A stretch of DNA of 64,000 bases from Deltaproteobacteria bacterium (lineage in GTDB: Bacteria; Desulfobacterota; Binatia; HRBIN30; JACQVA1), in the NCBI GenBank assembly GCA_016210005.1, contig JACQVA010000022.1, forward strand, positions 1 through 64,000, written 5' to 3'. Position 1 is the first letter of the stretch. Every line of letters begins with the position of its first letter. A program made the position numbers and the translations under genes. Below are positions 1 through 8,104 of the stretch, one piece after another. Under the pieces are notes generated by a model, which worked only from the letters and a program-made list of their open reading frames with translations, made no database searches and had not been told where the DNA came from.

Positions 1-87
1 AGGTCACCCCAATGTACAGCGTGCCGTTCCGTTTGCTGGCCAGGATGCAAACGCAGAACTGCTTGTCCATAGCGCCAAACGCCAAAC

Positions 88-118
88 TGGATTCCCGCTT
101 TCGCGGGAATGACGGCCA
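88..118. repeat. REP-like palindromic repeat
   Basis: An 8-bp perfect stem ATTCCCGC/GCGGGAAT with a TTTC loop (91-110) is flanked by GG and GACGG. Read on the minus strand it encodes the tell-tale RHSRESGNP string that repeatedly appears in spurious ORFs of many proteobacteria. The element therefore looks like a dispersed REP-type unit placed upstream of a gene. Copy number cannot be judged from one window. Confidence 0.7.
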
Positions 119-233
119 TAACACCGAACCACGTTACCCACGAATTTGTCGCGCACCCCTCTGCTCCAGCCTCCGCGATCGCGATTGGCGGTTGCTGGAA
201 CCGCTTCACTGTGGTTAGGTGCGCGGCCACGAA

Positions 234-2342
234 ATGGAGCGCAAACGGGCACAGCAGGTCGCGCTTCTGGTGGTGGTGTTGGCCGCGGCCGCATTGCGGA
301 TCTACCAGCTCAGGGATGTTCCGGCCGGCTTGTTCTGCGACGAGGCCGGCAACGGCTACAACGCCCACGCGCTGGCAACGGCCGGCATGGACGAGAACGG
401 CACGCGCTTCCCGCTCTTCATCTGGTCATTCGGTGTCAGTTACAAGAATCCGGTCTTCATCTATGCGGCAACACTGCCGGTGAAGCTGCTCGGGCTCGAT
501 GAGTTCAGTATCCGCCTGACCTCGGCGTTATTCGGGATCGGCACGGTCGTCGCCATCTTCTTCCTCGGGCGGGCACTGTTCAACGCCTGGGTGGGATTGT
601 TCGCTGCGATCTTGCTCAGCCTCTGCCCATGGCACCTGCATTTCAGCCGGATCGCCTTCGAGCTGATCGCCTTCCCGTTCCTGTTCGTGATCGGCATGAC
701 GTTGCTGGTGCGCTTCACTCAGGGGCGCCGGACGCTGGCGGGGGCGATGTTCTTCTTCGGTCTGTGCGTTTACGCTTACGCGCCCGCGTATCTCTTCGTC
801 CCGGTCTTCCTGCTCGGCTTTGGGCTGCTGTACCTGCGCGATCTCTGGCGCCGAGCGCGCGAGACGCTCCTGGCCGTCGTCGTGGCGGCGGCGACGGTGG
901 CGCCGGCCGGGGTGTTTCTCTACCACCACCCGCAAACCGGGACGCAGTATTTCCGTGCCACCACCGGCTTCAGCGCCGGTTACGACTGGCGCCAGCAAGC
1001 CGAACGGTTTGTGTTCAACTACCAGCAGTTCTTCTCGCGCTCGTTTCTCTTCGAGCACGGTGATCCGCTGGTGCGGCATGCGGTGCGCGACTTCGGCGAG
1101 CTACTGCCGTTCTACGCGCCGTTTCTGCTCCTGGGCGTGGCGGTGATGCTGCTGCGGCGCGATCGGGTGAGCAAGTTGGTGCTGTGGTGGCTGGCGCTGT
1201 ATCCGGTGGCGCCGAGCTTGATGACCGAGATTCCCAGCGCTTCGCGCGGATTCATCGGCGCGGCGGCCTTTTGCTTGCTGGCGGCGATCGGTCTGGCCGC
1301 GGGCTTACGCCTGCTCGGCTGGCTTGCCCGGCGGCGGCGGCTAGCTCTGGCGGTGCAAACCGCGGCACTGGCGGCCGCCGCGTACGTGCTCGGACCGCAA
1401 GTGCAGGCCTATCTGCGCGCCTATTTCATCGAGTATCCCAAGTACTCGGCACCGACCTACGGCGGCTTTCAGTACGGCTACCGCGAAGTCGTGCAGTACA
1501 TGGAAAGCCAGCGGCCCAACTACGATCTGTTGATGCTCACCGCGGTTGAGGTCAACCAGCCGCAGATCTTTCCGCTCTTCTACAACCGCGTCGATCCGCG
1601 CGAGTGGCGCGCCCGTCAGAACCTCGGCTACATGGTGCTCGACCCCTCGGAGTACTCGCGTTACAGCATGGCCCAACGCATTCTCTACGCGCTGCGCCCG
1701 TCGGACCTCGACTTGTTCACCGACTACACCGAGCACCGCAAGGTGATCGCCCCCGGCGGCCAGGTGGAATTCGTGATTGCCGAGGTGCGCGCGCGCAAGC
1801 GCTTCTTGACCGATTGGGCTGGACTCGGCGTGTTCGACAACCAAGACAACCAAGGCGTCGGGCGCGACTTTATCGATCCGACGCACTTGCCGCGCGCGGC
1901 GATCGCCGGGGCGTTCGGTGAGATCACTTGGACGCGGATTCCGCAGCAGTTCATTCGCGTCGATTTGAATCAGTTCTTCTCGCGCAGTCACCCGCGCTAT
2001 CAGGGCAACCCGGAGTGGTCGTGCGGTTATGCCGCCACCACCGTGCAGTCAGCGGCTGCAACGGCGGCGTTTCTGGAGCTCACCGGCTCGGACGATACGG
2101 TTCAGATCTGGCTCAACGGGGCGGCGCTGACGCCCAGCCCGATCGCACTCGGCGCTGCCGCTCAGCGCCGGCCGCTGGAGCTGCGCGCGGGCAGCAACGC
2201 GCTGTTGCTGAAGAGCTGCGAGAGCGTCGGCGGCTGGTCATTCACCGCACGGATTACCGATGCGCGGGGGCGTGATCTGCCGGAGATAAGCGCGGCCGCC
2301 ACCCTCGCCGATGGAGCGCCCGCCGCGCCGCCGAGCAGTTAG
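234..2342 (+). CDS. GT-C family (PMT/ArnT-like) glycosyltransferase with C-terminal beta-sandwich domain
   Basis: Integral membrane glycosyltransferase of the family 39/83 type, which moves a sugar from a polyprenyl-phosphate donor in the membrane. The N-terminal 430 residues are a series of hydrophobic helices. The first periplasmic loop carries the acidic motif FCDEAGNGYNA (residues about 34-44), placed like the catalytic Asp of GT-C enzymes. The last 140 residues are soluble and contain the pattern DDTVQIWLNG ... LRAGSNALLLKS ... GWSFTARI, typical of carbohydrate-binding beta-sandwich modules. I start at ATG 234. A GTG at 219 is in frame but adds only five residues. The acceptor is unknown: it could be lipid A, a protein or a polysaccharide. 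The gene stands alone, and the fused C-terminal module is not common in the family. Confidence 0.8.
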   Translation: MERKRAQQVALLVVVLAAAALRIYQLRDVPAGLFCDEAGNGYNAHALATAGMDENGTRFPLFIWSFGVSYKNPVFIYAATLPVKLLGLDEFSIRLTSALFGIGTVVAIFFLGRALFNAWVGLFAAILLSLCPWHLHFSRIAFELIAFPFLFVIGMTLLVRFTQGRRTLAGAMFFFGLCVYAYAPAYLFVPVFLLGFGLLYLRDLWRRARETLLAVVVAAATVAPAGVFLYHHPQTGTQYFRATTGFSAGYDWRQQAERFVFNYQQFFSRSFLFEHGDPLVRHAVRDFGELLPFYAPFLLLGVAVMLLRRDRVSKLVLWWLALYPVAPSLMTEIPSASRGFIGAAAFCLLAAIGLAAGLRLLGWLARRRRLALAVQTAALAAAAYVLGPQVQAYLRAYFIEYPKYSAPTYGGFQYGYREVVQYMESQRPNYDLLMLTAVEVNQPQIFPLFYNRVDPREWRARQNLGYMVLDPSEYSRYSMAQRILYALRPSDLDLFTDYTEHRKVIAPGGQVEFVIAEVRARKRFLTDWAGLGVFDNQDNQGVGRDFIDPTHLPRAAIAGAFGEITWTRIPQQFIRVDLNQFFSRSHPRYQGNPEWSCGYAATTVQSAAATAAFLELTGSDDTVQIWLNGAALTPSPIALGAAAQRRPLELRAGSNALLLKSCESVGGWSFTARITDARGRDLPEISAAATLADGAPAAPPSS

Positions 2343-2350
2343 CAGCCGGT

Positions 2351-2513
2351 TTACGGACCGGGCGCGATCTTGAAGACGCCGCAGTTGAGGTCACAAACAT
2401 AGAGCTCGCCGCGCGCATCTTCGCCGAAAGATGAAATCGCGCCGATGGTGGCGCCGCCGGCCGGTGTCGCCGCTGGTGTCGGTGTAATTAACGAAGAACC
2501 TGCCGTTGGCGCC
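2351..2513 (-). pseudogene. Relic of PQQ-dependent (HHIP-like) sugar dehydrogenase
   Basis: Two homologous pieces survive on the minus strand. At 2513-2463 one frame reads GANGRFFVNYTDTSGDT, a motif from the N-terminal third of soluble aldose/sorbosone dehydrogenases. At 2458-2351 a shifted frame reads TIGAISSFGEDARGELYVCD and continues to KIAPGP and a stop, which is the normal C-terminus of the same family. Roughly 250 residues between these motifs are missing and the frame changes at the junction, so one large internal deletion explains the arrangement. Nothing recognisable remains upstream of the first motif. It cannot be functional. Confidence 0.75.
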
Positions 2514-2742
2514 GCGCGCTCGCCGAGTCACCAGCGAAGCAGGATGCGGCATGGACTCAGGTTAGCACCGCCTCTTGCTGCACCCAAGAAGCTTTCTTTC
2601 ATGCCCTCACGCACCGGGCGCGCAGCTTGTTGGGCAAGCGGGCTACCGCCGGCGCTGCCCTTGTGGCAGGATTGCGCCCCGTGAGCATCTTCGGAATCGA
2701 GGGGGCGGAACCCCGGCCCAGCCGCCGGCGCGAACACCGGCG

Positions 2743-3693
2743 ATGACGGCGGAGGCTATTCGGGTCGAACGGCTCCGCCATGTCTACGGCAGCCGCGTTG
2801 CCCTCGACGATGTGACGTTCAGCGTAAGCCGCGGGGAGATTTTCGGGCTGTTGGGGCCGAACGGCGGCGGCAAGACCACCCTGTTCAGGATTCTGTCAAC
2901 TCTCTTGGCGCCGAGTGGAGGCATGGCCACCGTGCTCGGCGATGAAGTTACGGCGGCAGCGGCGGCGGCGCGCCGGCATCTGGGGGTGGTGTTTCAGCAT
3001 CCCAGCCTCGACGGCAAGCTCACTGTCAGTGAGAACTTGCAGCATCATGGCCATCTTTACGGTCTTTATGGCCGCGAGTTGCGCCGGCAGGTCACCGCCA
3101 TGTTGCTACGTTTCGGCCTGGCTGAGCGTGCCGGCGATCGTGTCGAAACCCTCTCGGGCGGCCTGCAGCGGCGCACGGAGCTGGCCAAGGCGCTGCTCCA
3201 CCGCCCGCCGGTGCTGCTGTTGGATGAGCCGAGCACTGGGCTGGACCCGGGGGCCCGCCGGGATTTCGTCCAGCATTTGCATCGGCTGCGGGATCAGGAC
3301 GGCGTAACGGTGGTGCTGACGACGCACTTCATGGAGGAGGCGGAGCGCTGCGACCGCATCGCCATTTTGCATCAGGGGCAAGTGGTCGGCGCCGGGCCGC
3401 CGGCCGAGCTGAAGAGCCGAGTTGGCGGCGATGTCGTCGTCATGCACACCCGTGATGCTGCAGCTCTGCGGCTCAAGCTGCGCCAACGCTTCGGCTGCGA
3501 GGCCGCGCTGGTCGACGGCACGCTGCGCCTCGAACGGCCGCGCGGGCATGAATTCGTCCGTGATGTTGTCGAGGCATTTCCCGACGACGTGAGCATGGTG
3601 ACGTTCGGGAAGCCGACGCTGGAGGATGTGTTCATTCATTTGACCGGCCACCGCTTCTGGGCCGAAGCGGCCGAAAGCCAGGGGGCACCATGA
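2743..3693 (+). CDS. ABC exporter ATP-binding subunit (DrrA/NatA-like)
   Basis: ATPase of an ABC-2 type exporter, 316 residues. It shows Walker A GPNGGGKTT (residues 38-46), the signature LSGGLQRR, Walker B VLLLDEPS and the switch His in TTHFMEEAE. The C-terminal 90 residues are the extra domain seen in drug and polysaccharide exporters of the DrrA type. The open frame extends upstream to 2575, but that part is Arg/Pro-rich and overlaps unrelated sequence. ATG 2743 (MTAEAIRVERL) begins exactly where the family begins. The stop overlaps the ATG of the permease by 4 bp, so the two subunits are translationally coupled. Substrate is unknown. Confidence 0.88.
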   Translation: MTAEAIRVERLRHVYGSRVALDDVTFSVSRGEIFGLLGPNGGGKTTLFRILSTLLAPSGGMATVLGDEVTAAAAAARRHLGVVFQHPSLDGKLTVSENLQHHGHLYGLYGRELRRQVTAMLLRFGLAERAGDRVETLSGGLQRRTELAKALLHRPPVLLLDEPSTGLDPGARRDFVQHLHRLRDQDGVTVVLTTHFMEEAERCDRIAILHQGQVVGAGPPAELKSRVGGDVVVMHTRDAAALRLKLRQRFGCEAALVDGTLRLERPRGHEFVRDVVEAFPDDVSMVTFGKPTLEDVFIHLTGHRFWAEAAESQGAP

Positions 3694-4472
3694 GGCATTT
3701 GGCTTTGCCGGTGTACACACTCTGGCGCCGAGAAGTGGTGCGCTTTGTGCGCCAGCGTAGCCGCGTCACCGGCGCATTGGCACAGCCGCTGGTCTTCTGG
3801 TTGCTGCTCGGCGGCGGGCTCAACGCTTCATTTCAGCCTGCGGGCGCCGTAGCCGGGACCAGTTACGTCGCCTACTTCTACCCGGGCACGCTCGCGCTCG
3901 TCCTGCTGTTCACGGCGATCTTCGCCACCATCTCGACCGTCGAGGATCGGCGTGAAGGCTTCTTGCAAGGTGTGCTGGTGGCCCCGGTGTCACGCGCGGC
4001 GATCGTACTCGGCCAGGCGCTCGGCGGCACCACGCTCGCGGTGCTACAGGGCGCGTTGCTCTTGCTGCTCGCGCCATTGGTGGGGATTCCGCTCTCGGTC
4101 ACCTCCGTGGTCGCCACCGTTGCCGTCATGACCCTAGTGGCCCTCAGCCTGACCAGTCTCGGCCTGGTGATCGCCTGGCGGATGGATTCGACGCAAGGCT
4201 TTCACGCCATCATGAACCTGGTGTTAATTCCGATTTGGCTACTGTCTGGGGCATTTTTTCCGGCCGCAGGCTCGCCCGCCCCGTTGCGTTGGCTGATGAT
4301 GATCAACCCTCTGACTTACGGCATGGCCGCGTTGCGCCGCTGTCTATACTTCGGCAACTCCGACGCGGCTGGGCCGGTTCCGGCGCTGCTGCCCTCGCTG
4401 GCGATAACCGCCGCATTCTGTGGTGCGGCATTATGGGCAGCAACGCGCACGGCGCACCGCACCGCCGCCTGA
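3690..4472 (+). CDS. ABC-2 type exporter permease
   Basis: Membrane subunit of the exporter whose ATPase lies directly upstream, with overlapping stop/start ATGA. The 260 residues contain about six hydrophobic helices and the conserved late region with GAFFPAAGSPAPLRWLMMIN followed by NPLTYGMAALRRCLYF, characteristic of DrrB/NodJ permeases. The pair forms a complete two-gene exporter. Likely cargo classes are drugs, lipids or glycans, but nothing adjacent identifies one. Confidence 0.87.
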   Translation: MRHLALPVYTLWRREVVRFVRQRSRVTGALAQPLVFWLLLGGGLNASFQPAGAVAGTSYVAYFYPGTLALVLLFTAIFATISTVEDRREGFLQGVLVAPVSRAAIVLGQALGGTTLAVLQGALLLLLAPLVGIPLSVTSVVATVAVMTLVALSLTSLGLVIAWRMDSTQGFHAIMNLVLIPIWLLSGAFFPAAGSPAPLRWLMMINPLTYGMAALRRCLYFGNSDAAGPVPALLPSLAITAAFCGAALWAATRTAHRTAA

Positions 4473-4620
4473 CAGGGCACGGCTACGCCGGCAACCGCCA
4501 CCCATACGCGACGCAACGATAGCGCCAAGTGACGTGGAACGGCATCACCGAATGGTGCTGCCGGCGTTATCGCTAAAAGCCGCCGTGGCTTGGCCCGCGG
4601 GTTGCTGAAGGCCAAGGGCA

Positions 4621-4998
4621 ATGGCCAACAACCCGAATGGGTTTACCCTGCTGGAACTAATGGTCACGCTAGCCGTGGTAGGTATTCTGGCGGCTATCGC
4701 CATACCGGCCTTCGGGCAGTATCGCGTGCGTGCATACGACGGCACGGCGATTTCGGACTTGCGAAACGCCATGGTCGCCGTCGAGGCGGCAATAGATAGC
4801 GGCGACCCCCTTCCGGCATCACCCACCCAACTTCAGAAGTACGGTTATCGCCCGAGTAAGAGCGTAGGCTTTTCAAAGTATCTGTTGCAGACGGTCAACG
4901 GCATTCCGAGCGTGCACATGCACACCAAGCATTCCGGGTCGTCGCACGCATGGCATACGCGTTACCCGGCAGATGGCGGTCAGATAGAGATCAGATAG
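4621..4998 (+). CDS. Type IV pilin-like (prepilin) protein
   Basis: A 125-residue class-III signal protein. A short basic-polar leader MANNPNG ends in Gly7 and is followed by FTLLELMVTLAVVGILAAIA, so prepilin peptidase would cut between G7 and F8, and Glu at mature position 5 is present. The C-terminal globular part is short and His-rich (VHMHTKHSGSSHAWH). No pilus assembly genes lie nearby, so it is an orphan major or minor pilin, or a pseudopilin. An upstream GAAGGCCAAGGGCA provides a modest ribosome site. Confidence 0.85.
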   Translation: MANNPNGFTLLELMVTLAVVGILAAIAIPAFGQYRVRAYDGTAISDLRNAMVAVEAAIDSGDPLPASPTQLQKYGYRPSKSVGFSKYLLQTVNGIPSVHMHTKHSGSSHAWHTRYPADGGQIEIR

Positions 4999-5024
4999 CT
5001 TCACTGCGCCGCAAGGAATCCCCG

Positions 5025-5450
5025 TCAGCTAGCACCCGCGAGGTGGTAGAGCATCCAGTACACCACCACACCGGTCAGTGAGACGTACAGCCAGATCGGC
5101 AGAGTCCACCGGGCGATTCGCCGGTGCTCAGCAAAACGCCCACGCAGCGCCCGGCTGAGAGTGACCAGCGCCAGCGGTGGAACGCAGGCAGCTAAGATGC
5201 TGTGGGTCGCCAATACCGCCAGGTAGACGACGCGAATACCTCCCGTCAGCGGAAAGCGCACCGATCCGACCTGCGCGTGATAGCTGAGGTACGAGGCGAG
5301 AAACAGCGCCGACATCGCCAGCGCCCCGATCATACACCAACGGTGAGAGGTCACGCGCCGGCGGCGGATAAAGCCGTATCCCAGCAGCAACAGGGCGGCA
5401 CTGGCTGCGTTGAGGATGGCATTGAGAGTCGGTAAATCACGGAGCGACAT
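5025..5450 (-). CDS. DUF420 membrane protein (oxidase-assembly associated)
   Basis: A 141-residue protein with four to five hydrophobic helices, starting MSLRDLPTLNAILNAASA. Conserved features of the DUF420 (YozB-like) family are visible: the SHRWCMIGAL segment after the first helix and a late IWLYVSLTGVVVYWMLYHL helix. Members sit beside cytochrome c oxidase genes and are believed to help oxidase assembly. The open frame runs up to 5588 but would overlap the SCO gene, so ATG 5450 is preferred. It is the last gene of the ctaB-SCO group. Confidence 0.8.
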   Translation of the reverse strand: MSLRDLPTLNAILNAASAALLLLGYGFIRRRRVTSHRWCMIGALAMSALFLASYLSYHAQVGSVRFPLTGGIRVVYLAVLATHSILAACVPPLALVTLSRALRGRFAEHRRIARWTLPIWLYVSLTGVVVYWMLYHLAGAS

Positions 5451-5478
5451 CGCCGGGGGTGCGGCTAGCTTCAGCGTC

Positions 5479-6177
5479 TCAGTGCTCTCGTTGCAGCGTC
5501 CGGAGGTCGCGCAGAAGTTGCGCGAAGCCCTCGTCGTCGGTGCCACGGTAGTACCCGCGAATTCGGGAGGCTCGATCCACAAGCACAAAGCGGTCGCTAT
5601 GGGTAATCAATTCATTGGGATCGCTGCTAGCGTCGCCCGGCCGCTGTGCCACGGCAACGCCGAGGCCGTCCCCGATCAGAGCGTAAAGCGCGGCTCGTTC
5701 ACCGGTCAAGAACCACCAGCGTTCACGATCGGCACTGAAGCGCTCGGCGTATTCGGAGAGCACCGACGGCGTGTCGGCTTCCGGATCCACACTCAACGAC
5801 ACCAACCGCACCTCGGCTTCTCCTTGCTCGCGCAAGTGTGATTGTAAACGGCTCATCTGCGCGCTGAGCATGGGGCATAGGCTACTACAGCGGGTGAAGA
5901 TGAAGTTGACTACCCAGACTTGTCCGCGCAGGTCTGCGTCAGTTACGCGGCGCCCACTGCGCTCGATCAGGCTGAATGCCGGCACGCTCGTCAGCACCGG
6001 CAGCGTCTCGGCCGCCTCGCGCGGCGCCCGCAGCGCGCGGATGCCGGCGGCGCCGACTACGGCCAGAGCGACCAGCAGGCCGGCCCAGATCAAGCGCTTA
6101 ACCGTGGGCGGCGAGGGCGAAGGGTTTTGGCCAGCTATCGACACAGTTTGTTCCAGCAGCTGCGGCGGGCGCTTCAC
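5479..6177 (-). CDS. SCO1/SenC family copper chaperone
   Basis: Thioredoxin-fold copper protein for assembly of the CuA centre of cytochrome c oxidase. One N-terminal membrane anchor (residues about 29-50) is followed by a periplasmic domain carrying the Cu-binding pair C97SSLC101P and the distal His193 in ITHSDRFVLVD. All three ligands are intact. Length (232) is normal. It lies just downstream of haem O synthase and upstream of the DUF420 gene on the same strand, a typical haem-copper oxidase maturation group, although no oxidase subunits are in the window. Confidence 0.92.
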   Translation of the reverse strand: MKRPPQLLEQTVSIAGQNPSPSPPTVKRLIWAGLLVALAVVGAAGIRALRAPREAAETLPVLTSVPAFSLIERSGRRVTDADLRGQVWVVNFIFTRCSSLCPMLSAQMSRLQSHLREQGEAEVRLVSLSVDPEADTPSVLSEYAERFSADRERWWFLTGERAALYALIGDGLGVAVAQRPGDASSDPNELITHSDRFVLVDRASRIRGYYRGTDDEGFAQLLRDLRTLQREH

Positions 6178-6190
6178 CGGGCACCAGGCC

Positions 6191-7090
6191 TCAGAGCGCC
6201 AGCTTATCCAAGGCCATCGTGATCAAGAGCAACGGCAAGTACACCAGCGTAGCGAACATCATCCGCCGGGCGGCTGTCGCCGAACGCACGCGAGCCAGGT
6301 ACACGCCACAGGCGAGCAACCCGCTGCCGAGCACGAAGGCGACGGCGAAGTAGGCCGAGCCGGCGATACCCGCCAGCGTGGGCAGCAAGCCGACCACCAG
6401 CAGCGCAAAACTGTTGATCACCACTTGCCGCGCCGTGCTCTCCCCGTCCGGCTCGATCACCGGCAGCAGCTTCATGCCGGCTCGTGCGTAGTCCTCGCGG
6501 TACAGCCAAGCGATGGCGAGGGAGTGGGGCAGCTGCCACAGGAACATGATCGCGAATAGTATCCAGCCCTCGACGCTCAGATCGCCGCGCGCGGCGGCCC
6601 AGCCCGTGAGCGGCGGCAACGCTCCGGGCACTGCGCCCACAACCGTGCACAGCGACGATCTGCGCTTCATCGGCGTGTACACGAACAGGTAGGTAATCAC
6701 AGTCGTTGCCGTAACCAGGCCGCTCAGCGCATTGACGCTGAGGGTCAGATAAAGGAGGCCGGCGGCCACCAGCAGTGCCCCGAACACGAGTGCCTCGAGC
6801 GGCTGCAAACGCCCGTCGGGCAACGGCCGGCGCCGCGTGCGCTTCATGCGAGCATCGAGGTCTCGTTCCAGGTACTGATTGAGCGCGAGTGTCCCCGCCG
6901 CGGCCAAACCCGTACCCAGAATCGTCGCCGCCATGCGGAAGTACTGAACCTCCCCCTTTGATCCCAAATAGAAGCCGATCAAGGTTGTCAGCAACACCAT
7001 CACCACCACGCGCGGCTTGGTGAGGGCGAGAAAATCGGCCGTGCGGTGGTCACCGCCCGGCATGGCGAGCACACCGCTCTGCGGGCTCAT
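6191..7090 (-). CDS. ctaB: Protohaem IX farnesyltransferase (haem O synthase)
   Basis: Membrane UbiA-family prenyltransferase that converts haem B to haem O for haem-copper oxidases. It begins the conserved region with LTKPRVVVMVLLTTLIGFYL and carries the prenyl-diphosphate site NQYLERDLDARMKRTRRRP. The second conserved block WQLPHSLAIAWLYREDYARA and the following GMKLLPV are also present. Around nine helices are predictable. The open frame extends to 7147. I choose ATG 7090 (MSPQSGVL), and ATG 7063 is equally possible because neither has a strong ribosome site. Gap to the SCO gene is 13 bp. Confidence 0.92.
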   Translation of the reverse strand: MSPQSGVLAMPGGDHRTADFLALTKPRVVVMVLLTTLIGFYLGSKGEVQYFRMAATILGTGLAAAGTLALNQYLERDLDARMKRTRRRPLPDGRLQPLEALVFGALLVAAGLLYLTLSVNALSGLVTATTVITYLFVYTPMKRRSSLCTVVGAVPGALPPLTGWAAARGDLSVEGWILFAIMFLWQLPHSLAIAWLYREDYARAGMKLLPVIEPDGESTARQVVINSFALLVVGLLPTLAGIAGSAYFAVAFVLGSGLLACGVYLARVRSATAARRMMFATLVYLPLLLITMALDKLAL

Positions 7091-7268
7091 GCACCCGCTC
7101 AGGAAGCAACCAACTCGGCAACGGCGGCCGCGAGGTGGTGAACCCACGGGGTAGGTCTGGAATCACGCGCCCTGCTCCCATGCCGTGCATGCTAGCATCG
7201 GGCGCACGCAGACCAAAGACCAGGGACGCGATCTCCGATGCGAAGTGACGAGAAGCCGCAATTCGGCG

Positions 7269-7297
7269 GCGGGCGGGGCGATACGCGCCCCGCCCGC
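7269..7297 (-). terminator. Strong GC hairpin downstream of cupredoxin gene
   Basis: A 12-bp perfect stem (7269-7280 with 7286-7297, core GGGCGGGGCG/CGCCCCGCCC) and a 5-nt loop lie about 60 bp after the stop of the copper-protein gene, in the direction of its transcription. There is no U-tract, so it may be a processing or attenuation hairpin that separates the bc-type operon from ctaB, not a classical intrinsic terminator. Confidence 0.45.
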
Positions 7298-7359
7298 ACT
7301 CTCTGACGATGACGTGGAAACGGCCAGAGTTCCAAGACCTGGCCGCGGCGGGCTCGCGT

Positions 7360-8073
7360 CTACTTACCGGCCAACTCGAAACTGGCCTTGGCCTCGCCCT
7401 TGGCGGCCACGGTAACCTTCTGCGTCTTCTCGCCCAGCTTCTCGTGCCACACTTTGAGTTCGTACTCGCCCGCCGGCACGTCGGTGAGCTTGAAGGCGCC
7501 GCTGTCATCGGTAACCGCGTAGTAGGGATGGTCCTGAATGACGAACCAGCCGTTCATCCAGCCGTGCGCGTCGCAACGCACCTCGAAGATCTCGGGCTGA
7601 TCGAACTTCTGCTGCATCACCTTCTTGAACTTCGGCTGCGCCAGATTCAGCGGTGGATTCTTCTTGCTGTAGGTGTGGATATTGTGGAGGATGCCGTCGT
7701 TGTTGGTGATGTCAACGCTGACACCGGCTGGGACGAGCAGAACATGGGGGGAGTACTGGCACCCCTTCTGATCCAGTACCGGCTTGGTCGCATCGAGCGC
7801 CTTGCCCTTGCTGATGCTGGCGATCGACACTACGGCGTTCTTCAGCCCGCCTCCTTTGCCGACCACCAGGGCCTCTTCCGTCTTCGGCGTGACGCCGCAG
7901 ACGTCCTTGTCCTTGGTGATATCCAGGGGTTTGGCTGCCGGCGGCGCGCCTTGAAACTTGACCTCGCCGCTGATCGTGCCCCCGTCGGCCACTGGACCGG
8001 CGTCATACGCCCACGCCGGCGCGCCGCCCAGCACCACGACCAGCGCGCCAATTCCCAACGCTCTCGCTTTCAT
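7360..8073 (-). CDS. Secreted type-1 copper (plastocyanin-like) protein with CarboxypepD_reg-like tail
   Basis: Periplasmic 237-residue protein with signal peptide (cleavage after AWA22). The cupredoxin ligands can be placed: His130 (ILHN), Cys167 and His170 (VRCDAHGW) and Met173. The last 50 residues (DDSGAFKLTDVPAGEYELKV) are a carboxypeptidase-regulatory-like beta-sandwich. It follows the eight-haem cytochrome, so a role as soluble electron carrier of the bc-type complex, or as a copper sensor or donor for the oxidase, is reasonable. Start ATG 8073 has an excellent ribosome site (AAGGAGGAG, 7 nt spacing). The longer frame to 8133 would be an Arg-rich run overlapping the upstream gene. Confidence 0.85.
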   Translation of the reverse strand: MKARALGIGALVVVLGGAPAWAYDAGPVADGGTISGEVKFQGAPPAAKPLDITKDKDVCGVTPKTEEALVVGKGGGLKNAVVSIASISKGKALDATKPVLDQKGCQYSPHVLLVPAGVSVDITNNDGILHNIHTYSKKNPPLNLAQPKFKKVMQQKFDQPEIFEVRCDAHGWMNGWFVIQDHPYYAVTDDSGAFKLTDVPAGEYELKVWHEKLGEKTQKVTVAAKGEAKASFELAGK

Positions 8074-8104
8074 AATCCTACTCCTCCTTTTTCTTCTCCG
8101 ACGC

